Below, piece after piece: positions 11,601 through 59,678 of a stretch of DNA of 64,000 bases (the stretch's first letter is position 1; each line of letters opens with the position of its first letter). Both the position numbers and the translations under genes were made by a program. The notes under the pieces were generated by a model. That model saw nothing but the letters and a program-made list of their open reading frames with translations, had not been told where the DNA came from and searched no databases. Origin of the DNA: Thysanoteuthis rhombus (lineage: Eukaryota; Mollusca; Cephalopoda; Oegopsida; Thysanoteuthidae); assembly GCA_963457665.1 (NCBI GenBank), contig OY735216.1, positions 37,859,044 to 37,923,043 on the forward strand. Reading direction: 5' to 3'.

Positions 11601-13795
11601 AATTAAGTGCTCAAATATGATCCAGTAGTGATCATGAAAAACATTATATTTCGACTTTTGATTCTGTTGAAACGGTCAAATTGAAATTTATTATCATACA
11701 TGATGGTAGTAATAAGTATGGGTAGATATTATAAACACTTACGGAAACAATCATTAGTAAACTCATCCATTCGCATTTTGATTTTTGTTTTATCCATATC
11801 TAAAATAATAACTGTGGATGACGGGAATTATCGTCATTACAGTTTTATGGCTAACTCAATGAAATTTCTATTTCATTGTGATTGTTGGTAACTCTGTTCT
11901 ATCTATGAGTTAGGGCTTTTATCTTGCAATTGATAAGAGCGCCAATCTTGCAATGGATACTATTACCCTTTGCCACCTATCGCAGTTAATGGGTTTATAT
12001 GTATTTGATAATGTTTATACTTTATCCATGGAACTATTATATTTTTCACGTAAAGATCGCATTTCTTGACAAGCTGTTATTAAGATGTTCTGATTGTGAT
12101 AAGAAATTTGTATTTAGTGTAAAGTGAATGTATGTGTGTGCGCGTTCGGCAGAAGATATATCGCTTTTGCATAAGGCTAAAGAGGAACTACTTTCCCCAG
12201 CAATTTTGATAACAGAATTAGGGGAAATACAGTGTCTTGCCTCTACTATTGAAACGTGCATTGCATTTTGATATAAGTAGTATTTTATTGAATATTTAAT
12301 AAGAAGTACATTGCATCGCGTCAGGATTTTCAAAGATGAGTAAAATATTCAAAGGCTCCCCCGAATGATAAACAGATCAAATGGTTCATAATATAGTATC
12401 AAAGTATGACAGCAAATTTTCTCATTTTTTTTTCTTTTTAAAAGAGTTATTCTTCTTGAGAAATCCCAAGGAGAAAAACACCGGCCATTACTTGGCGCAA
12501 TACAGTATCTCCCAGAATTATGAACCAATTTTTTTCTTAATAGTGAAAACATTTTGAACCTATTTTGCCGTTTGTAATTGCTGCTGAAACAAACAGCATG
12601 CTAAATAGTTGAGTTTCGAAAATGACGTAATACTATAAACTTTCAATATGGCACACTAAACTGTTTCTGTACGAAATTAGCAGATGGTTTTTGTAGATTT
12701 GTTAGTAAATCATTGAAGACATTAAGCTTTATGATATATTATGTTCTGCTTTGACAAACAAGTATCAGACGACATAAAACATGCGACAAATAGAATTATA
12801 AAAATAGCATTTTAAGACGGACATTTCGATTACATAAAATGCCACTCAAACTAGTTACATTTTGACAACACACATTACTGGGAATATATCACGATAATCC
12901 TTAAATCTTTTGGAATACATTACTACTTTGAGTATAGGGAAATTTTTTACGCGAATTTGTTAATACTGAAATTTTATGTTCCTTTTTTTCGTCGGGAAAA
13001 TGGAAAATGGAGATATACGGGTGGAATTTGACTTCCATTATAAAATTCATGAAACCAACAACATGAAACTACTACACTAAGTGTAAGTAACCCACATTTA
13101 TCGAACGATTAGATTAAAGTTCAAGCTGCGTATAGAATGTAAGAACTCTTGGTAAAAATGTTAATTTACTTTCTCAACGAACTACACCTAAGTTTGTGTC
13201 AGTATGATTTGAAAGGTAAATGCACGGTTTTGTTAACTAATATTATTGCATTCATTTTAGTAGAAAAACGAAATTGACACATCAGTAGAAACACTGGTGG
13301 TAGTTATATCATCAGCAGCTTTTTTGTCTCCACGCATTCTGTTTGTTATGTTACAGGCAGACAGACAGATTACTTTGCACAAAAGGTCGTAAAACTGATT
13401 TTAAACCTTACTGATAATCTTCTTCCAAACTTTCAATGAACATTTTGTAAAACCTAGGGGGGGGGGGATTCCGAAAGAATAGCAGTCCATGAATGGAAAG
13501 AGAAACAAACAAAAACACAAAAACACAGAAATGGTTAGCATTAATCGAAAAAGTTCGCGAAGTAGCGACTTATACGTTTCAAAATCTACTACTGACGTGA
13601 CGGAAATAAAATAACCACCAAAGTGGAATTAGAGAGAAACAAAAGGAAAACGTAATAACGAAACTTGATTATTATATAAGAATTCATAAACATAGAAGAA
13701 CACTAAAATGTCAACCCGGCTATTCCTCAATGAACGTCCACTACAATACACATTTACACATATTCATTAATTCATTCATTTGTTTAGACATCAGA
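8650..13795. other. AT-rich 3' flank of the ITIH-like gene, no features
   Basis: 5.1 kb without a supportable gene or repeat family. It contains a short TAC/TTC-rich run near 11035-11080 and an 11-base G run at 13456. Open frames here (for example at 10851 and 12046) are short and lack recognisable motifs. Confidence 0.55.
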
Positions 13796-13801
13796 AATTT
13801 T

Positions 13802-13807
13802 TTTATT
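13802..13807 (-). terminator. Candidate polyadenylation signal for the ITIH-like gene
   Basis: AATAAA on the minus strand about 190 bp after the stop codon, the first canonical hexamer I find downstream in the transcript direction. The actual cleavage site is not determined. Confidence 0.45.
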
Positions 13808-13995
13808 TTACTGTCCATCCATCCATTTTTGTAGCTGTTTTACCTTGTTCACTGTGTATTTTATATATTGGTTCTATGCAAGATTATTTCCGTAATTCAG
13901 CCGTCTTCATTCGCCTTTTTTAAAAAACCAAAAACAATTTTCATTTTTTTAATTAAATGTATGAAACAAATAAAAAAAAATTGTGGGTTTATGTT

Positions 13996-48152
<34,157 letters not shown>

Positions 48153-48879
48153 CTGGAAAAAAGGAAAAAATTCATAACATACAACTTATAAGGCACTTAT
48201 TCGAGTGGAACAGGTGAGATCAATTCAAATCATGTTCAACAATATCATTTTTATAAAACCTAGAGGTAGAGATACAGAATGGGTGAAAAGAAATTCCCTA
48301 TTCAAAATTGGTAACAGACTTCATTTATGGCTCGATTATGGTCAAACTAGTTTTACTTTGGACAAAGCAATGCTAAAATTCAACGTGGGCACCGACTTCT
48401 GTTAGCGTTTCAGTATGGTCTCGATAGACCTTTGCAGGAAATCTGACGACTTGTTAGCTATAACATGTCGATTGCATTTCTCCAGTTGATCTAGATTTTA
48501 TCGTCTGGTGCGGTACACCCTCCTTCGCCTTCTTCCACAGGAAAAGGCCCCGTCGTGTAGGCCACTCATCTCTATTATGGTGTTAATTCTCATCTGCCCT
48601 GTATATAATCTGTAAATTAAATGACAAACCCAGAGACTTTTTGGCCTTTTTTATTTTTTATAAAGATTTTGCGTTGGAATTGATAAGAATAGAAAGTCGA
48701 ACCTGCATTAAAATGAAATGAATCATTTATTTCTTTTGACATCAGTGAGCACATGAATCGATTTCAGGATCATTTTAAGTTTTGTGAAAACAATATCAGC
48801 ATGAAGATGAATAAAATAGTAATTAAAAATACAAAAAATATACCAAAATCGAATAGATTAGCCAAGCACCGCAAAACGG

Positions 48880-49520
48880 CTACTGTAGTGACATTTTTGT
48901 TAATACAATACCGCTCAAATGCCCTAACTTGAAAAATAAAGCAATTTCAAGTCCAGTTCATAATTCAATAATAATTGTGTGCGGTCTGCCTTCGCGCTCA
49001 CCTCGATACTATGGATCTAATTTTTGTAAATTTGTTTGCATGTTTGTTATAAAAACCGAAAAAAACAAAAACAACAACATATCAACATTGAAAGAAGGAA
49101 AGGAATGAGAGGATTATCAATTGTTCCATAAAACAATATTTCTTGGAAAAAAAAGGATGGGTCCACTTTGCAAAAAAGAATTTTTACAAATTTCGTATCG
49201 AAATATATTTTTACAAAAAAAGGTATTATTTCAGAGGTATCATTATTTTATACAAAAATAATCAATCTTTTCCTTTCGTTTCCTTTTCTTTTTCTACCAG
49301 GGAAATTTCCACATTTAACTATAAGTAATGACTCAATTTCTGTGTGTTAATATGTTTGTTACCGTAACACAGTAAAAACAGCACATCATAACGCAATTAA
49401 AATGCACTAACATGGAGAAAAAAGCAATTTCTAGTCCTGTTTGAAAGTTATTAATAATAGTGTGGGGTCTGCGTCGCACTCACGTCGATAATCTATATTA
49501 TGATGATCCAATTTCTCACA
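48880..49520. repeat. Direct repeat pair about 490 bp apart
   Basis: AAAGCAATTTCAAGTCC with GTGTGCGGTCTGCCTTCGCG (48941-49000) recurs diverged as AAAGCAATTTCTAGTCC with GTGTGGGGTCTGCGTCGCAC (49431-49490). No coding content. Confidence 0.65.
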
Positions 49521-49899
49521 GAAGATGACTACGGGTATGTATGGTGCTAATTATCGAGTAGTTTTGCGTATTTATTTATTTGCAAATAATAATCATAAAA
49601 TTCCCATAAATAGAAAGTGGCTACACATAGAGCTTAATTGCCAACGAGGTCTTTGAGAGAGTTTAAATAAAAAATAAGATTTAAATGTTTTCAAATGTTT
49701 TAATTTTAATCTACGCATATTAGTCCTATAAGTACTGATTGGCAATATTGTCAACTTCGATAATTTGACCAATCGGGTATTTTCAAAATAAAAACAAAAT
49801 CACTTTCATTACTTAGTCTGCTATTTTAGTACTTGAATCTAATCTATGTATGTATATCTCGGAATTTTTGAGATGAGGTATTATCATTATTTCTATTGA

Positions 49900-50075
49900 T
49901 ATTCGGACCATCCTCATGTTGGTTGTTTTTCAAACAACGTTTCAGCCGTTGCACTCTACGGCCTTCATCAGGTATCATCTGGTAGGTGTCGGATAAATGA
50001 AGGGTTCGGTTCGTTACTTCCCCACACCTATCAGATGATACCTGATGAAGGCCGTAGAGTGCAACGGCCGAAACG
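49900..50075. repeat. Foldback element, family 1, copy 2
   Basis: Left arm CGTTTCAGCCGTTGCACTCT, ACGGCCTTCATCAGGTATCA and right arm TGATACCTGATGAAGGCCGT, AGAGTGCAACGGCCGAAACG pair over about 55 bp. The spacer AAGGGTTCGGTTCGTTACTT is the inner-arm sequence of copy 1, here present only once. Confidence 0.9.
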
Positions 50076-52129
50076 TTCTATGTATGTATTTTGACAGTAG
50101 TTAATTGCGTCGTTTTGTCAGCTTCAGTTTAGTTAAGGTGGGATTGAACTAAAAACATAGGTAGTTAGATTTGGCATGAATATCATCTTTAAGAATATTG
50201 ATTGTCTCAGATGTCGTCATCTTTTCCCTCAAGGATTTCCATACGTCTGTTACCCTTGTGGAGAAGAATTTTTTTCTAACACCAGTGGACGTCTGGATTT
50301 GTAGTTTATTGCTATGTTTTTGGGTTTATCGCCGATCGATTAAGCCAGCATTTTCTTTTCGGGGCATTTTAAGCTATGAACGTCAATATCCATTCTAATG
50401 TGTTGTTGTAGATTCTATCAACTACCATTCAGGCATCAGGTTTTCTCTTAATTCGAAACAATAAATGACGAGAGGAAAATTCTAAATAAGAACCATATTC
50501 GACAACGAAGCATCATGATGCCCCAAGGAATTTATCCATCTTGAACGATGCAGTCTATTTATTTATGTCTACATTCCATTTGTCAAAGACAAGCAAGGTC
50601 AACAATTATAAATGAGTTGTCAGACTGAATATCTTAAGAATTGTGCTTGAAACTTGTTCCCACACTTTATGCCTCTTTCTGGCAAATATACAACGCTGTT
50701 CGTTAATGCATCAGAATCATCATTGCTTAGGACCCTTGAGGTTCCCTTAAGTCCAATTTACTTAAATACCAGAGTGGGAAATGTAAACTTTGATATTTTT
50801 CAAAAGGGGAATGTATATAATTACTTGTTTAATTATAAAATGAGCAAACTTTGATTTATTAAACAGGAATGACATGTAGTAATTATAAATATATAAATCA
50901 CTAATGAATAAATCCAAGTAATTTGGGTGGGGCATAATCAGAGACATGTTTACTTGGGTCATTTGTCAGAATAGGGAATCCAAAATTTAATGAAATGGTC
51001 TAGAACCCGAATCTAACTGTGCCAGAAAATGTGACTATATTGGTTATATTGATTTCATACGAAATATCCTCTTTTTGATGATTTGATTTAGTAAAATGAA
51101 TAAAATAACTTTCACTGACTACTTTGGTTTAACATTATTGTTGACTTCATTATTCATTCAACTCATACGAAGCCTTAAAAAGATAAGGGTGGGTCCTCGA
51201 TTTTTTCTAAATAGCCTCATTGTTTTTCATACATATCCGATGATGTTGTTCTCTTCAAAAGACAGTTCTAAATTAGATTAAAAACCATCAGAAAATAACT
51301 TTACTCAGCACATATGGTAAATTTCTTAAAAAATATCTCATCTTTCTATGACGCCGGCAAGAGCAACACAATCACATGTCACGCGGTTAGGAGCGTTCCG
51401 AAATTATATATGATGCCATGTGTAAAAACATACCATTTAAATGTCAGTGAAACCTTTTTGATAAGAAGGTTACGAATTGTCTGAGATGCAGGAAGCAGCT
51501 CAATGTGATGATACTTGTTAGCACCATTCTCAACCCTTTTAGGCGGAATATGACACGTCAAGAAAAATGAGTTTCATAAATTTCCAGAGATTTGATGACA
51601 GTAAATTTGCTCTTTAAACAAAGGATTTATCTTGTAATGTGAATGATATAAAAAAATATTTTCCAAATATCTCACTCACTAATGCAAGATCAACGCTCAA
51701 TATAAAACGATTGGAAAACATGATACATTCAATAAAGTTCACTTTGTAATATACTTCTACAATTACAAATATGAAATGGGGTCAAGTTTGAGATAGAAAA
51801 TATACTAACAGACGAATGATTCGACTCCAGATCAATTTTAACACATCTTGGTATGTAAAATATCAATCTATAAAACATTCGCAAAATCCCTTAGACAAAA
51901 AAAGGCGACAAAATCGAAGGAAACAAGAATATTCAAGAAACGATAATAATACGCAGAACATTATATCAGTATGGCTTATATGGTGTAATAGTGTTTGTAA
52001 CATCAATAAGATCTCGAGAAAGGACACTGCGTATTTATATAAATGGAGGGACAGTTTTTCTATTTACTCTTAAATCACATACATAACTACGCTGCACGGA
52101 GAGGGTCAGATATATAAAAGGAAAGACGC

Positions 52130-52800
52130 TCAACATTAACACTTGATAATTTAGATGGATAAATATTTATAGCTTTCGCTATGTATCACACCTAACTGAA
52201 TCTTTTAATCTCAGAAATCTGAGTAGTTATTCATATAATCACCCAAAAAATCAGAATTCTAGATCCATTTTATATTGCCTTCAACGAAGAAACGGCTTTT
52301 TGTTTACGCGATTAGAAATAGCTTTGACAAGTCCGTTTGAGAAGAGGACACATTGTACGAGTCTACTGGTAAGGAAAGAGAGCAACGATAAAGAAAGGTC
52401 TGGTTAGTCCTCCAATAGAAACCGTCACGCGACTAAGGTCTTTTGGTCGCTCTCTGTGTTGGGGGTGATCAATCAGAAATTGAAAAAAAATAGGCGATCA
52501 ATGAATGAGTTCTCTCGCCTTCTGTTGGACAATGATCACTAAAAAGTCTGAATTTAAAAAAAATACCCTAAAAAACAAGCTTGAATGCTGCTGGACACAA
52601 GGGATACATTTATCATAAACTCACATTGTAAATTACCCCACATCCCCTTTTAAAATTCTCTTGGAAGGGAACAAACGTTTTTTCTGAACATAATAAAGAG
52701 AAAATGTCTCAGTTTTCAGTCCATAAGTTCCACTGGTTCAGCCTATTGTTATGATACATAGCCAGCCAGATTGAAAAGCCTGCAGTTCGTTTAATAATGG
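52130..52800 (-). repeat. Dispersed medium repeat, minus-orientation copy 1
   Basis: Carries GTTTACGCGATTAGAAATAG and GTCCGTTTGAGAAGAGGACA, nearly identical to 57470-57520, then GGTTAGTCCTCCAATAGAAA, GTTGGGGGTGATCAATC and the terminal ATAGCCAGCCAGATTG. Confidence 0.8.
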
Positions 52801-52947
52801 TCTTCCATAATTAGAAGGATGAAATGTAGTCCTGGAAGTAGATTAACAGACGAAAGATTCGACTTCCGATTAGTTTTATCAAATCTCGTATTGTTAAATA
52901 TCATTTCATAGAACATTAGCATTTTCCCTGACCCTCAAAAACCCCTT

Positions 52948-52968
52948 GTGTGTGTATGTGTGTGTGTA

Positions 52969-53006
<38 letters not shown>

Positions 53007-53024
53007 TGTGTGTGTGTGTGTGTA
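52948..53024. repeat. (TG)n microsatellite
   Basis: TG tract with TATG interruptions. Confidence 0.93.
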
Positions 53025-55989
53025 TTCAACGGTAGTAATGTTATCTTGAGTTCCAGTACCCGTAAATTCTCACCGAGAACACAAAAATCATAGAAAACTA
53101 TTTCAACATAAAATTGAAATTAAAACACAACCTCACGTAAACAAAATGAAATAGTAAAATGGCGCCAACATCCTAAAATGCCAATAAAACAATAACCTAC
53201 ATTCAATTTACAGAATAAATCAAATGGAACAACTTGATACGAACTGAAATGATGTAACTAACACGAGATTTGTTTTTATAGGACAGTTAGTTCATATCTG
53301 TTCATCAACGGATTTTTGTTTTATCCAATTAGAATCAATCGTTTTAGAAAGCTAATGACGTGTTAATTACGTTTGTTTAAGAAAGTTTTTCAGCGATCAC
53401 GCTTTTTATCTATAATTAGAATAACCGTTTTTAATATGAATAAATATCATTTGTAGTCTTTATTCAGTTTTATTTATATTTGAATATTCTTCAATGTGAG
53501 TATTCGCAAGAACTTCAGAGCTATCAAATGCAAACGCTGCAACTACTATTTTTGGCGACCACGCAAACGCTGCGTTCATTATTCTCTCCCCTCAAATGCC
53601 TTCTTGCATCTATCCTGATTAACTGTCTTTTTCTAATCTAGCTTGGTCAACAATACCATTCATTGTAACAGGCATGACTCACCAGTCTCTATTCGATAGA
53701 TAGTCGAAACGACATTATATCCTTTATGCCACGTGCCCCTTAAATTCTTATTCTTTCTTATATTTCATCTTTACGCATAGGGATAACCTAAACTTTACAT
53801 TAGAGACTACTCTTCTCTTCTTTACACAATCGGATGTAGTAAGGTTTCCATTCCATAGATTTCGTTTACACTTTTCATTTGTGCATTAAACGTATCTCTC
53901 ATTTTCAATTCTAAATATTTGTATGTGTCTTTTTCTTCCATTCAATACCTATGTCTACTTTTGTACTTGGCGCACATGTTCTCTATACGTCTCCCTTTTT
54001 TCATCAATTTCTCCGGTGACGTCAGCGCAAACACCAAAACATGTGGAAGCAAAATCCTTTGTCTACAACCATATCTTCTCGCCACATCTCACCAACAGCT
54101 ATTATCTACTCTCTCCCACACAATATAAGGGCAATAACTCCCACAAATTGGTGACCTTTCCACATGAATAGATTCAATAAAACCATCGAATGAATATTCG
54201 AAGGTAAATCTAAAAAACAACGCGCTAAAAAATTTAAAATTCAACTCTCAATATTAGGAACTTTCATTCCAGCGGCGAAGGCATTCTTCAACGGTGACTC
54301 TTTTTACATCCTCATGCAGAAGTTTTTCTACAAAATGGCCCGAGAGACTCCATTTATTTCATCAGAAGATTTCAGGATGCAAACTTTTGATACACTTATA
54401 CAAACTTTTTCGAGCAAATTTAAAACATAAACAATTTTCCACACAGCGTTGCAAAATTTTTGTCCATGATTTTTACCATTGCATCGTTGAAGCCTTCTTT
54501 GATGTCTTTTTACTTTTCTTCGTATTTGATTCCAAACTATAAGTATAGGGGGTGCTACAGTAGTTTTGTAAATTATATCAGTTGAATATTGGAGAACCAA
54601 CAGTCCAAGGAATTTGAAATGTCAGGATCTGTAAGCATGTGAACATTTTAAAGTTAAATTAATTTTATCTAACTTTATTAGGCTTTGTTTACCGTAAGTA
54701 AAGCAGTTATACCAAATAGGTCTGAATCTGCAATACCTAATGAAATGCTTGAATCTGTTTGCAATCCATACATTCATCTAAAGTGCACATTTTCATAGGT
54801 TCTGTCCCCAGAGACTTTGCACATGTGTCCGTTGCTTAAATTTGCTGAGTTTCAACATTTCCAGTATAAAGTGAATTACTAAAACATTTCTTTTGAAATT
54901 GAGGGAAAATATGTACATATTTTTTTCAAAATATTTGCTGAGTTTTAAAAAAAATACTTGGCTGAACGTCGATTCAGAATAGGAATTAAATTTCGAAATG
55001 AGAGAAACGTACTTAATTAAAGTACACACATTCAGCTGTAATTTGATATGTTTGCTTTTTAATTTACAGGAAACCTAAGTGAGAATTACATTACCTCGGT
55101 ATTTTTGAATATAGCACAAAGATTAGAACACAGGGTTTCAAATTATGAACTCTTTGGTTTTGTCATGATGTATGGGGTAGTTTCAACATGATATTAAAGT
55201 CCAAGGTTCTATTCCAGTCTGCTCTAGGGTAGTGACTGGTTTTACAATAAACTAGCTATAAAATAGAACTAAAAAACATTGTGTTAACTTAAAGAAAGAA
55301 GGGTACTTTCCAAACTACGATGAACAGTGTGATTTTTCTGTTTGTTTTCTGACTGTGATAATAGACTTTTCCATTTAAAAGTAACAATTTTACCGATAAA
55401 ATATCACCAAATAATGGATTCTTCAACAGTTCAGTAGTTTCTTTTCATATTCTGGAATTTTTATTTACTAGTTAACAGAAAGTCTTTTATACACGAAGAC
55501 TGCCGTTGCCAGGCAGAATAAATTGCCTAAGTTTCAATTCTTATTTTAGGTTTTCGATCAGTGCAGTAATTTTTACCCATGAAAACATCGTTAAATTTAA
55601 AATAATCAACAGATGGCTTCAGTGTGCTCAGCCTCCAAGCTTATTTAGGAAAGGACAAGTTCTTCAAATAAGTTGTTTGAGTTCGAACCTTAGAACAAAC
55701 ATCAACAAAAATTGTTAAGATATCAAGATGCCTCACTTTTCATTTCGCTTGAAAAATACCTAATTATCTGTGATCTTTTTCTCAGCTAGGGACCAACTTT
55801 CACCGAAAAGAAGTCTACATTGCGATGTCTGCTATTCCTAAGTATTTTCCTTGTAGAAGGGATGGTCAAAATGAAACTTGTTTCTCATTCGTTTGTTTGT
55901 ATAATACGCAAATATAAGTCCTTTGTTGTATATATACCTAATTTAACAGGTTTAATTCTTCACAAATAGACAATGTTTTCGAGGATGAT

Positions 55990-56345
55990 ACTTGTAATTC
56001 ACAAAGAAATATATCATCATCATCATTATCATCCATTTAACGTCCTTCTCCTTAATCATCGCCAGTCACAATTTTACATATGATCTCTGGGGATCCATGC
56101 AGTCAATCATGACGTCCAGCGGTTGTCTTACATTCTCGCAAAATAGGCTATCCATTACCATTTCAATTTTCTAATGGTTTGTTCTCTGATACAATGTGCT
56201 GCCTTGTGATCGCTCCATATGATGTTAAGCATGGCCTTCTGAACATGCATGGTTTTTAATTTGAGAGCCAATCTTTTGGTTAGGTTCCATGTTTCAGCAT
56301 CGTATGTGGCTATTGGGAGTATGCTTTGATTGTAGACCAACCTTT
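55990..56345 (-). mobile_element. LINE family B 3' region (minus strand)
   Basis: In the element sense: MVYNQSILPIATYDAETWNL followed by T-K-R-L-A-L-K-L, then a degenerate terminus and an ATGATAATGATGATG tail. The T-Y-x-A-E-T-W-x-L-T block is characteristic of LINE reverse-transcriptase C-termini and matches the fragment at 40795. One internal frame of 61 codons is intact. Confidence 0.85.
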
Positions 56346-57254
56346 TAAAAACAAATCACATTTCTTGTTCTTTGGTTGAGCTCTCTATGCCAAAAGCTTG
56401 ATTTCTTCTCAAATATTGGCACGAATGTTGGCAAGTCTTTTAATGTTATCGTTTTATTTCAGGTTTCCAGTTTAGAGTGCCAACTGTTGCTAGTAAGTTC
56501 ATTTACTGGGAGCTTCAGGAATATGATTTTGAACCAAAGTTGGTGCAGTCCAACGAATATCAATGTTTATTTTCAATTAACAGTGAAAGAGTAGATATTT
56601 ACTTTAGGGGAGTACCAAGTAATTTATAACTATTATATCGCCCCCCAAAAAGGGAAGTTTGATTTCATTTTCCCCTTCGAGTAATATGAGGAAAGAGAAT
56701 CGTCAGTCTAGCATTGAAAATGCAGCGACGGGTAGATCAACTTTCAGTCTTCGCCTTTATTACTTGGGCCTGATCTATATATGCGCTAAAGTTAACCCAG
56801 TCCAGCTGATATCTACAAGAAAAGAAGCAATGAAAGGTCGTGTGAAATACTTATGTATTATGATTAGCTTAGATTTCCCATGAATCGGATGCAATTTCTC
56901 CGATTACCTTTTTTGTGATCTGAGAAACAGTTTGCACTCGTGAAACGAGGACGGCTATCACTCAGAATTGATGTGTTATCATAGATCTAATGCTTGGAAT
57001 TCTCATTTGATAGTTTTTTTACGAGCTTTAAGCCCTTCCTATCCCGTTCCTTCAAAAGTAGGCAACTACAAAAAATATAATGAAATTTACAGTCTCTTTA
57101 ATTTGCGTATGTTGTAGGGTAAGAACCAATTTGAATTGCTTTTTCCAAACAAAACTTATTGCTGACAGGAAATGAACTTTTCATTTAGCAATTATCTTAC
57201 TAGATTCCATTTAACGATAAAATTAGTAGATTTACTTGGAACATATATAATCAG

Positions 57255-57335
57255 CATCTACTACTGGACAATCGTCTTTCCAATTTCCCTCCATGACGAT
57301 TGCTTTTGTGCTGATTTCGTTCACAGATAAATACT
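57255..57335 (-). mobile_element. LINE family C scrap
   Basis: CGTCATGGAGGGAAATTGGA on the minus strand matches the R-S-S-W-K-E-I-G terminus at 43900. Confidence 0.6.
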
Positions 57336-57339
57336 TATA

Positions 57340-57665
57340 ATTTCCACTGGATATCACATCTGACTGAATCTTTTAATCTCAAAGATCTTAGCAATCATCC
57401 ATATAACTATGAGAATCCAAATCCAAGATCAATTTTACATTGCCTTCAACGAAGAAACGGCTTTTTGTTTACGCGATTAGAAATAGCTTTGACAAGTCCG
57501 TTTGAGAAGAGGACACATTGCACGAGTCTACTGGCAGGGAAAGAGAGCAACGATAAAGAGAGGTCTGGTTAGTCCCTCAATAGAAACCATCACGCAACTA
57601 ATGTCTTTCGGTAGCTTTCCACTGGTGAAAGATACATAGCCAGCCAGCCAGACCAGCTTAAAGAC
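57340..57665 (-). repeat. Dispersed medium repeat, minus-orientation copy 2
   Basis: About 200 bp (57430-57620) nearly identical to 52270-52450, ending in CATAGCCAGCCAGCCAG. Confidence 0.8.
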
Positions 57666-58739
57666 TGAAGGAACCTATGTTGACAGCTTTGGTTGATAGT
57701 TTCAAACAACCGAATAAGCAGCATAAAAATGGCAAGGATTGAAAGTGTTTCTCTTCATATCGACATGAATTTATGAATAGACGATGAGGCAGGTATAAAC
57801 TGAGAACTAACAGAACTGAAAATAGAAGGAATATGGAGCAAAACTTTAATCTGAAAGGAAAAGAAAAGAAAAAAAAAGAAAGGAGGAAAGAGAGAAGGTC
57901 AGATGCAAAAGAAATCAACAAAGGAGTAAAGCCATCGGATTTATAAAGTCAGTTTCATACATGAATTTGAAATCCAAAATCTCCAAAAAGTAAAAAGAAA
58001 TGGAATTTATATTTTGGGCGCTTAGACGAAAACCACAAATTCCATTGATTCACACATGCTGCTACCCATTCGTTTGCATACCGACGTTTGTAACAAACTC
58101 AACATCCGGAAATCACTTCGCAAATATAAATTATGCCTATGCCTGAAACCATGTTCGTTGTGTTCATCTAATCTCACATTTTAATGGCAATACAGGACAG
58201 TAAAAATCTGTTGTATAGCACAATTGATCTCGGTTACAATACCGTGTGATATATTTTAATAGACGCATGCTTGATGGTCTTTGATCTATAGGTAGTCATT
58301 CGCCTACCCATGATATCAGAATGTGGTATATCATGTTTACGGTGGGGGATCACACTCGTACGTATAGCCAATGACAAAAATTGCAGAATCCTTGCCAACA
58401 ATGATACGAAGGTCTCAATCGAGCCCGTCTCCCATTTAATGCAATAGATAGGCACTTTCCTGGGGTTAGTAACCCCAAGACCGGGTATTTTATACTTTTA
58501 TTTTTATACGGTCTCAGGACGAATCCTGGGTCAGGTAAGTATATAGGGTCACCGATCAGTACATTAAAACTGTTTCAGTCGTAGCTTTGAAAAGAATGGA
58601 CTGTGATTATATATTTTTAGAATATGGCTACTGTCCAATCTTTTGAAGTTTTGAATCAAACATAAAATTTCCATTTTTCATTACAAAAATAGAAATGTGA
58701 ACCGTTTTTTTCACTGTTACAATGCTGTCTAAGTACATA

Positions 58740-59140
58740 ACCAGGAATACAATCTGACAAGTCCTCTTTCTCTTGTTTACGATAATCAAATACGGTCTTC
58801 TTCCTTAGATGGAGTGGTTGATCTCGATCCTAGAGTTTCTTAATATTTTCTTTTTCTACGAGAGTCTGTTTTTTTGCTGATTCCATTTGTCTACTTGGTC
58901 GAAACCAAGTCATTTGCACATTTCCTGGTGTATGACTGTTCCTACTTGGTCGTGCTTGTTTTTAAATTCCTTTCGAACCAGTTTGTTTCATTTATTCATT
59001 CTGTCTCCATAGAGGAGGCATTTACTGTTTTCTGGGTTATTCTTTTTTCGCTTCGATTTAATAAGTCCTGATGCATTCCTTTCAAGCGGAAACGATTATA
59101 GATCACATTTCTCTTTTCAAGTGCCTACTGCGCGGCCATG
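58740..59140 (-). mobile_element. LINE family A 3' region (minus strand)
   Basis: Minus-strand translation gives KLVRKEFKNKHDQVGTVIHQ, E-M-C-K and LGFDQVDKWNQ, aligning with the family A stretch E-Y-K-x-R-H-D-x-V-x-x-x-I-H-W-E-x-C-K-x-x-G-F-x-x-x-x-K-W. Stops interrupt it. Confidence 0.72.
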
Positions 59141-59618
59141 TCCAGGGGTGTAAGGCAAGTGATATCGATGAACCAGTTTGGTCTCTGAAGATCAGTCGAT
59201 TCAGGAAGTGAGCATTAATTCATTTTTCCTTTCTTATCTACTATCCAAACTCCAAATGTCATTTCAATAAGATTTACTTTACATCGGACCAGACCTAATT
59301 CAAACGTTATCATCACATTACCAGCCTTTATTACACGGTTCTTATGTAAAAAAACAAGCGAAAAAAGGCTCGTAGGCCATGAACATGATAGCAAGTCATA
59401 AAACAGCTTTCTGTCAGAGTGAATTAAAACGATATCTGATGAATGTGTCTGGTGTGTTTGTCTTTGTCAACTACGCAGATGTACAGCTGGAGTGTATGCC
59501 CAAATTTGTGCAGAGTAGTGTCTTTGACCTCAAGTGAAACCTAATGAGATTGTACATCCAAAAACGATATTGTTGACTTCAAATTCACTGGACATGTATT
59601 TTATAGGTTTATGAAGCA

Positions 59619-59620
<2 letters not shown>

Positions 59621-59677
<57 letters not shown>

Positions 59678-59678
59678 A
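59621..59678. repeat. (CA)n(TA)n microsatellite
   Basis: CA with one interruption, then TA. Confidence 0.95.

Noticed and set aside
13456..13466. G-run considered as a G-quadruplex or regulatory motif
   Set aside because: Single homopolymer run without the spaced G-tracts needed.
51379..51561. 60-codon minus-strand frame considered as a signal-peptide or VIT exon
   Set aside because: Not hydrophobic at the start, no VIT motifs, no suitable donor.
54240..54600. Minus-strand peptide HEDVKRVTVEECLRRWNES, possibly a protein C-terminus
   Set aside because: Only about 34 codons between stops and no family I can name; no splice signals tying it to the ITIH-like gene.
58234..58455. 73-codon minus-strand frame considered as an upstream ITIH exon
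   Set aside because: The peptide lacks the VIT pattern and the required phase-2 donor.
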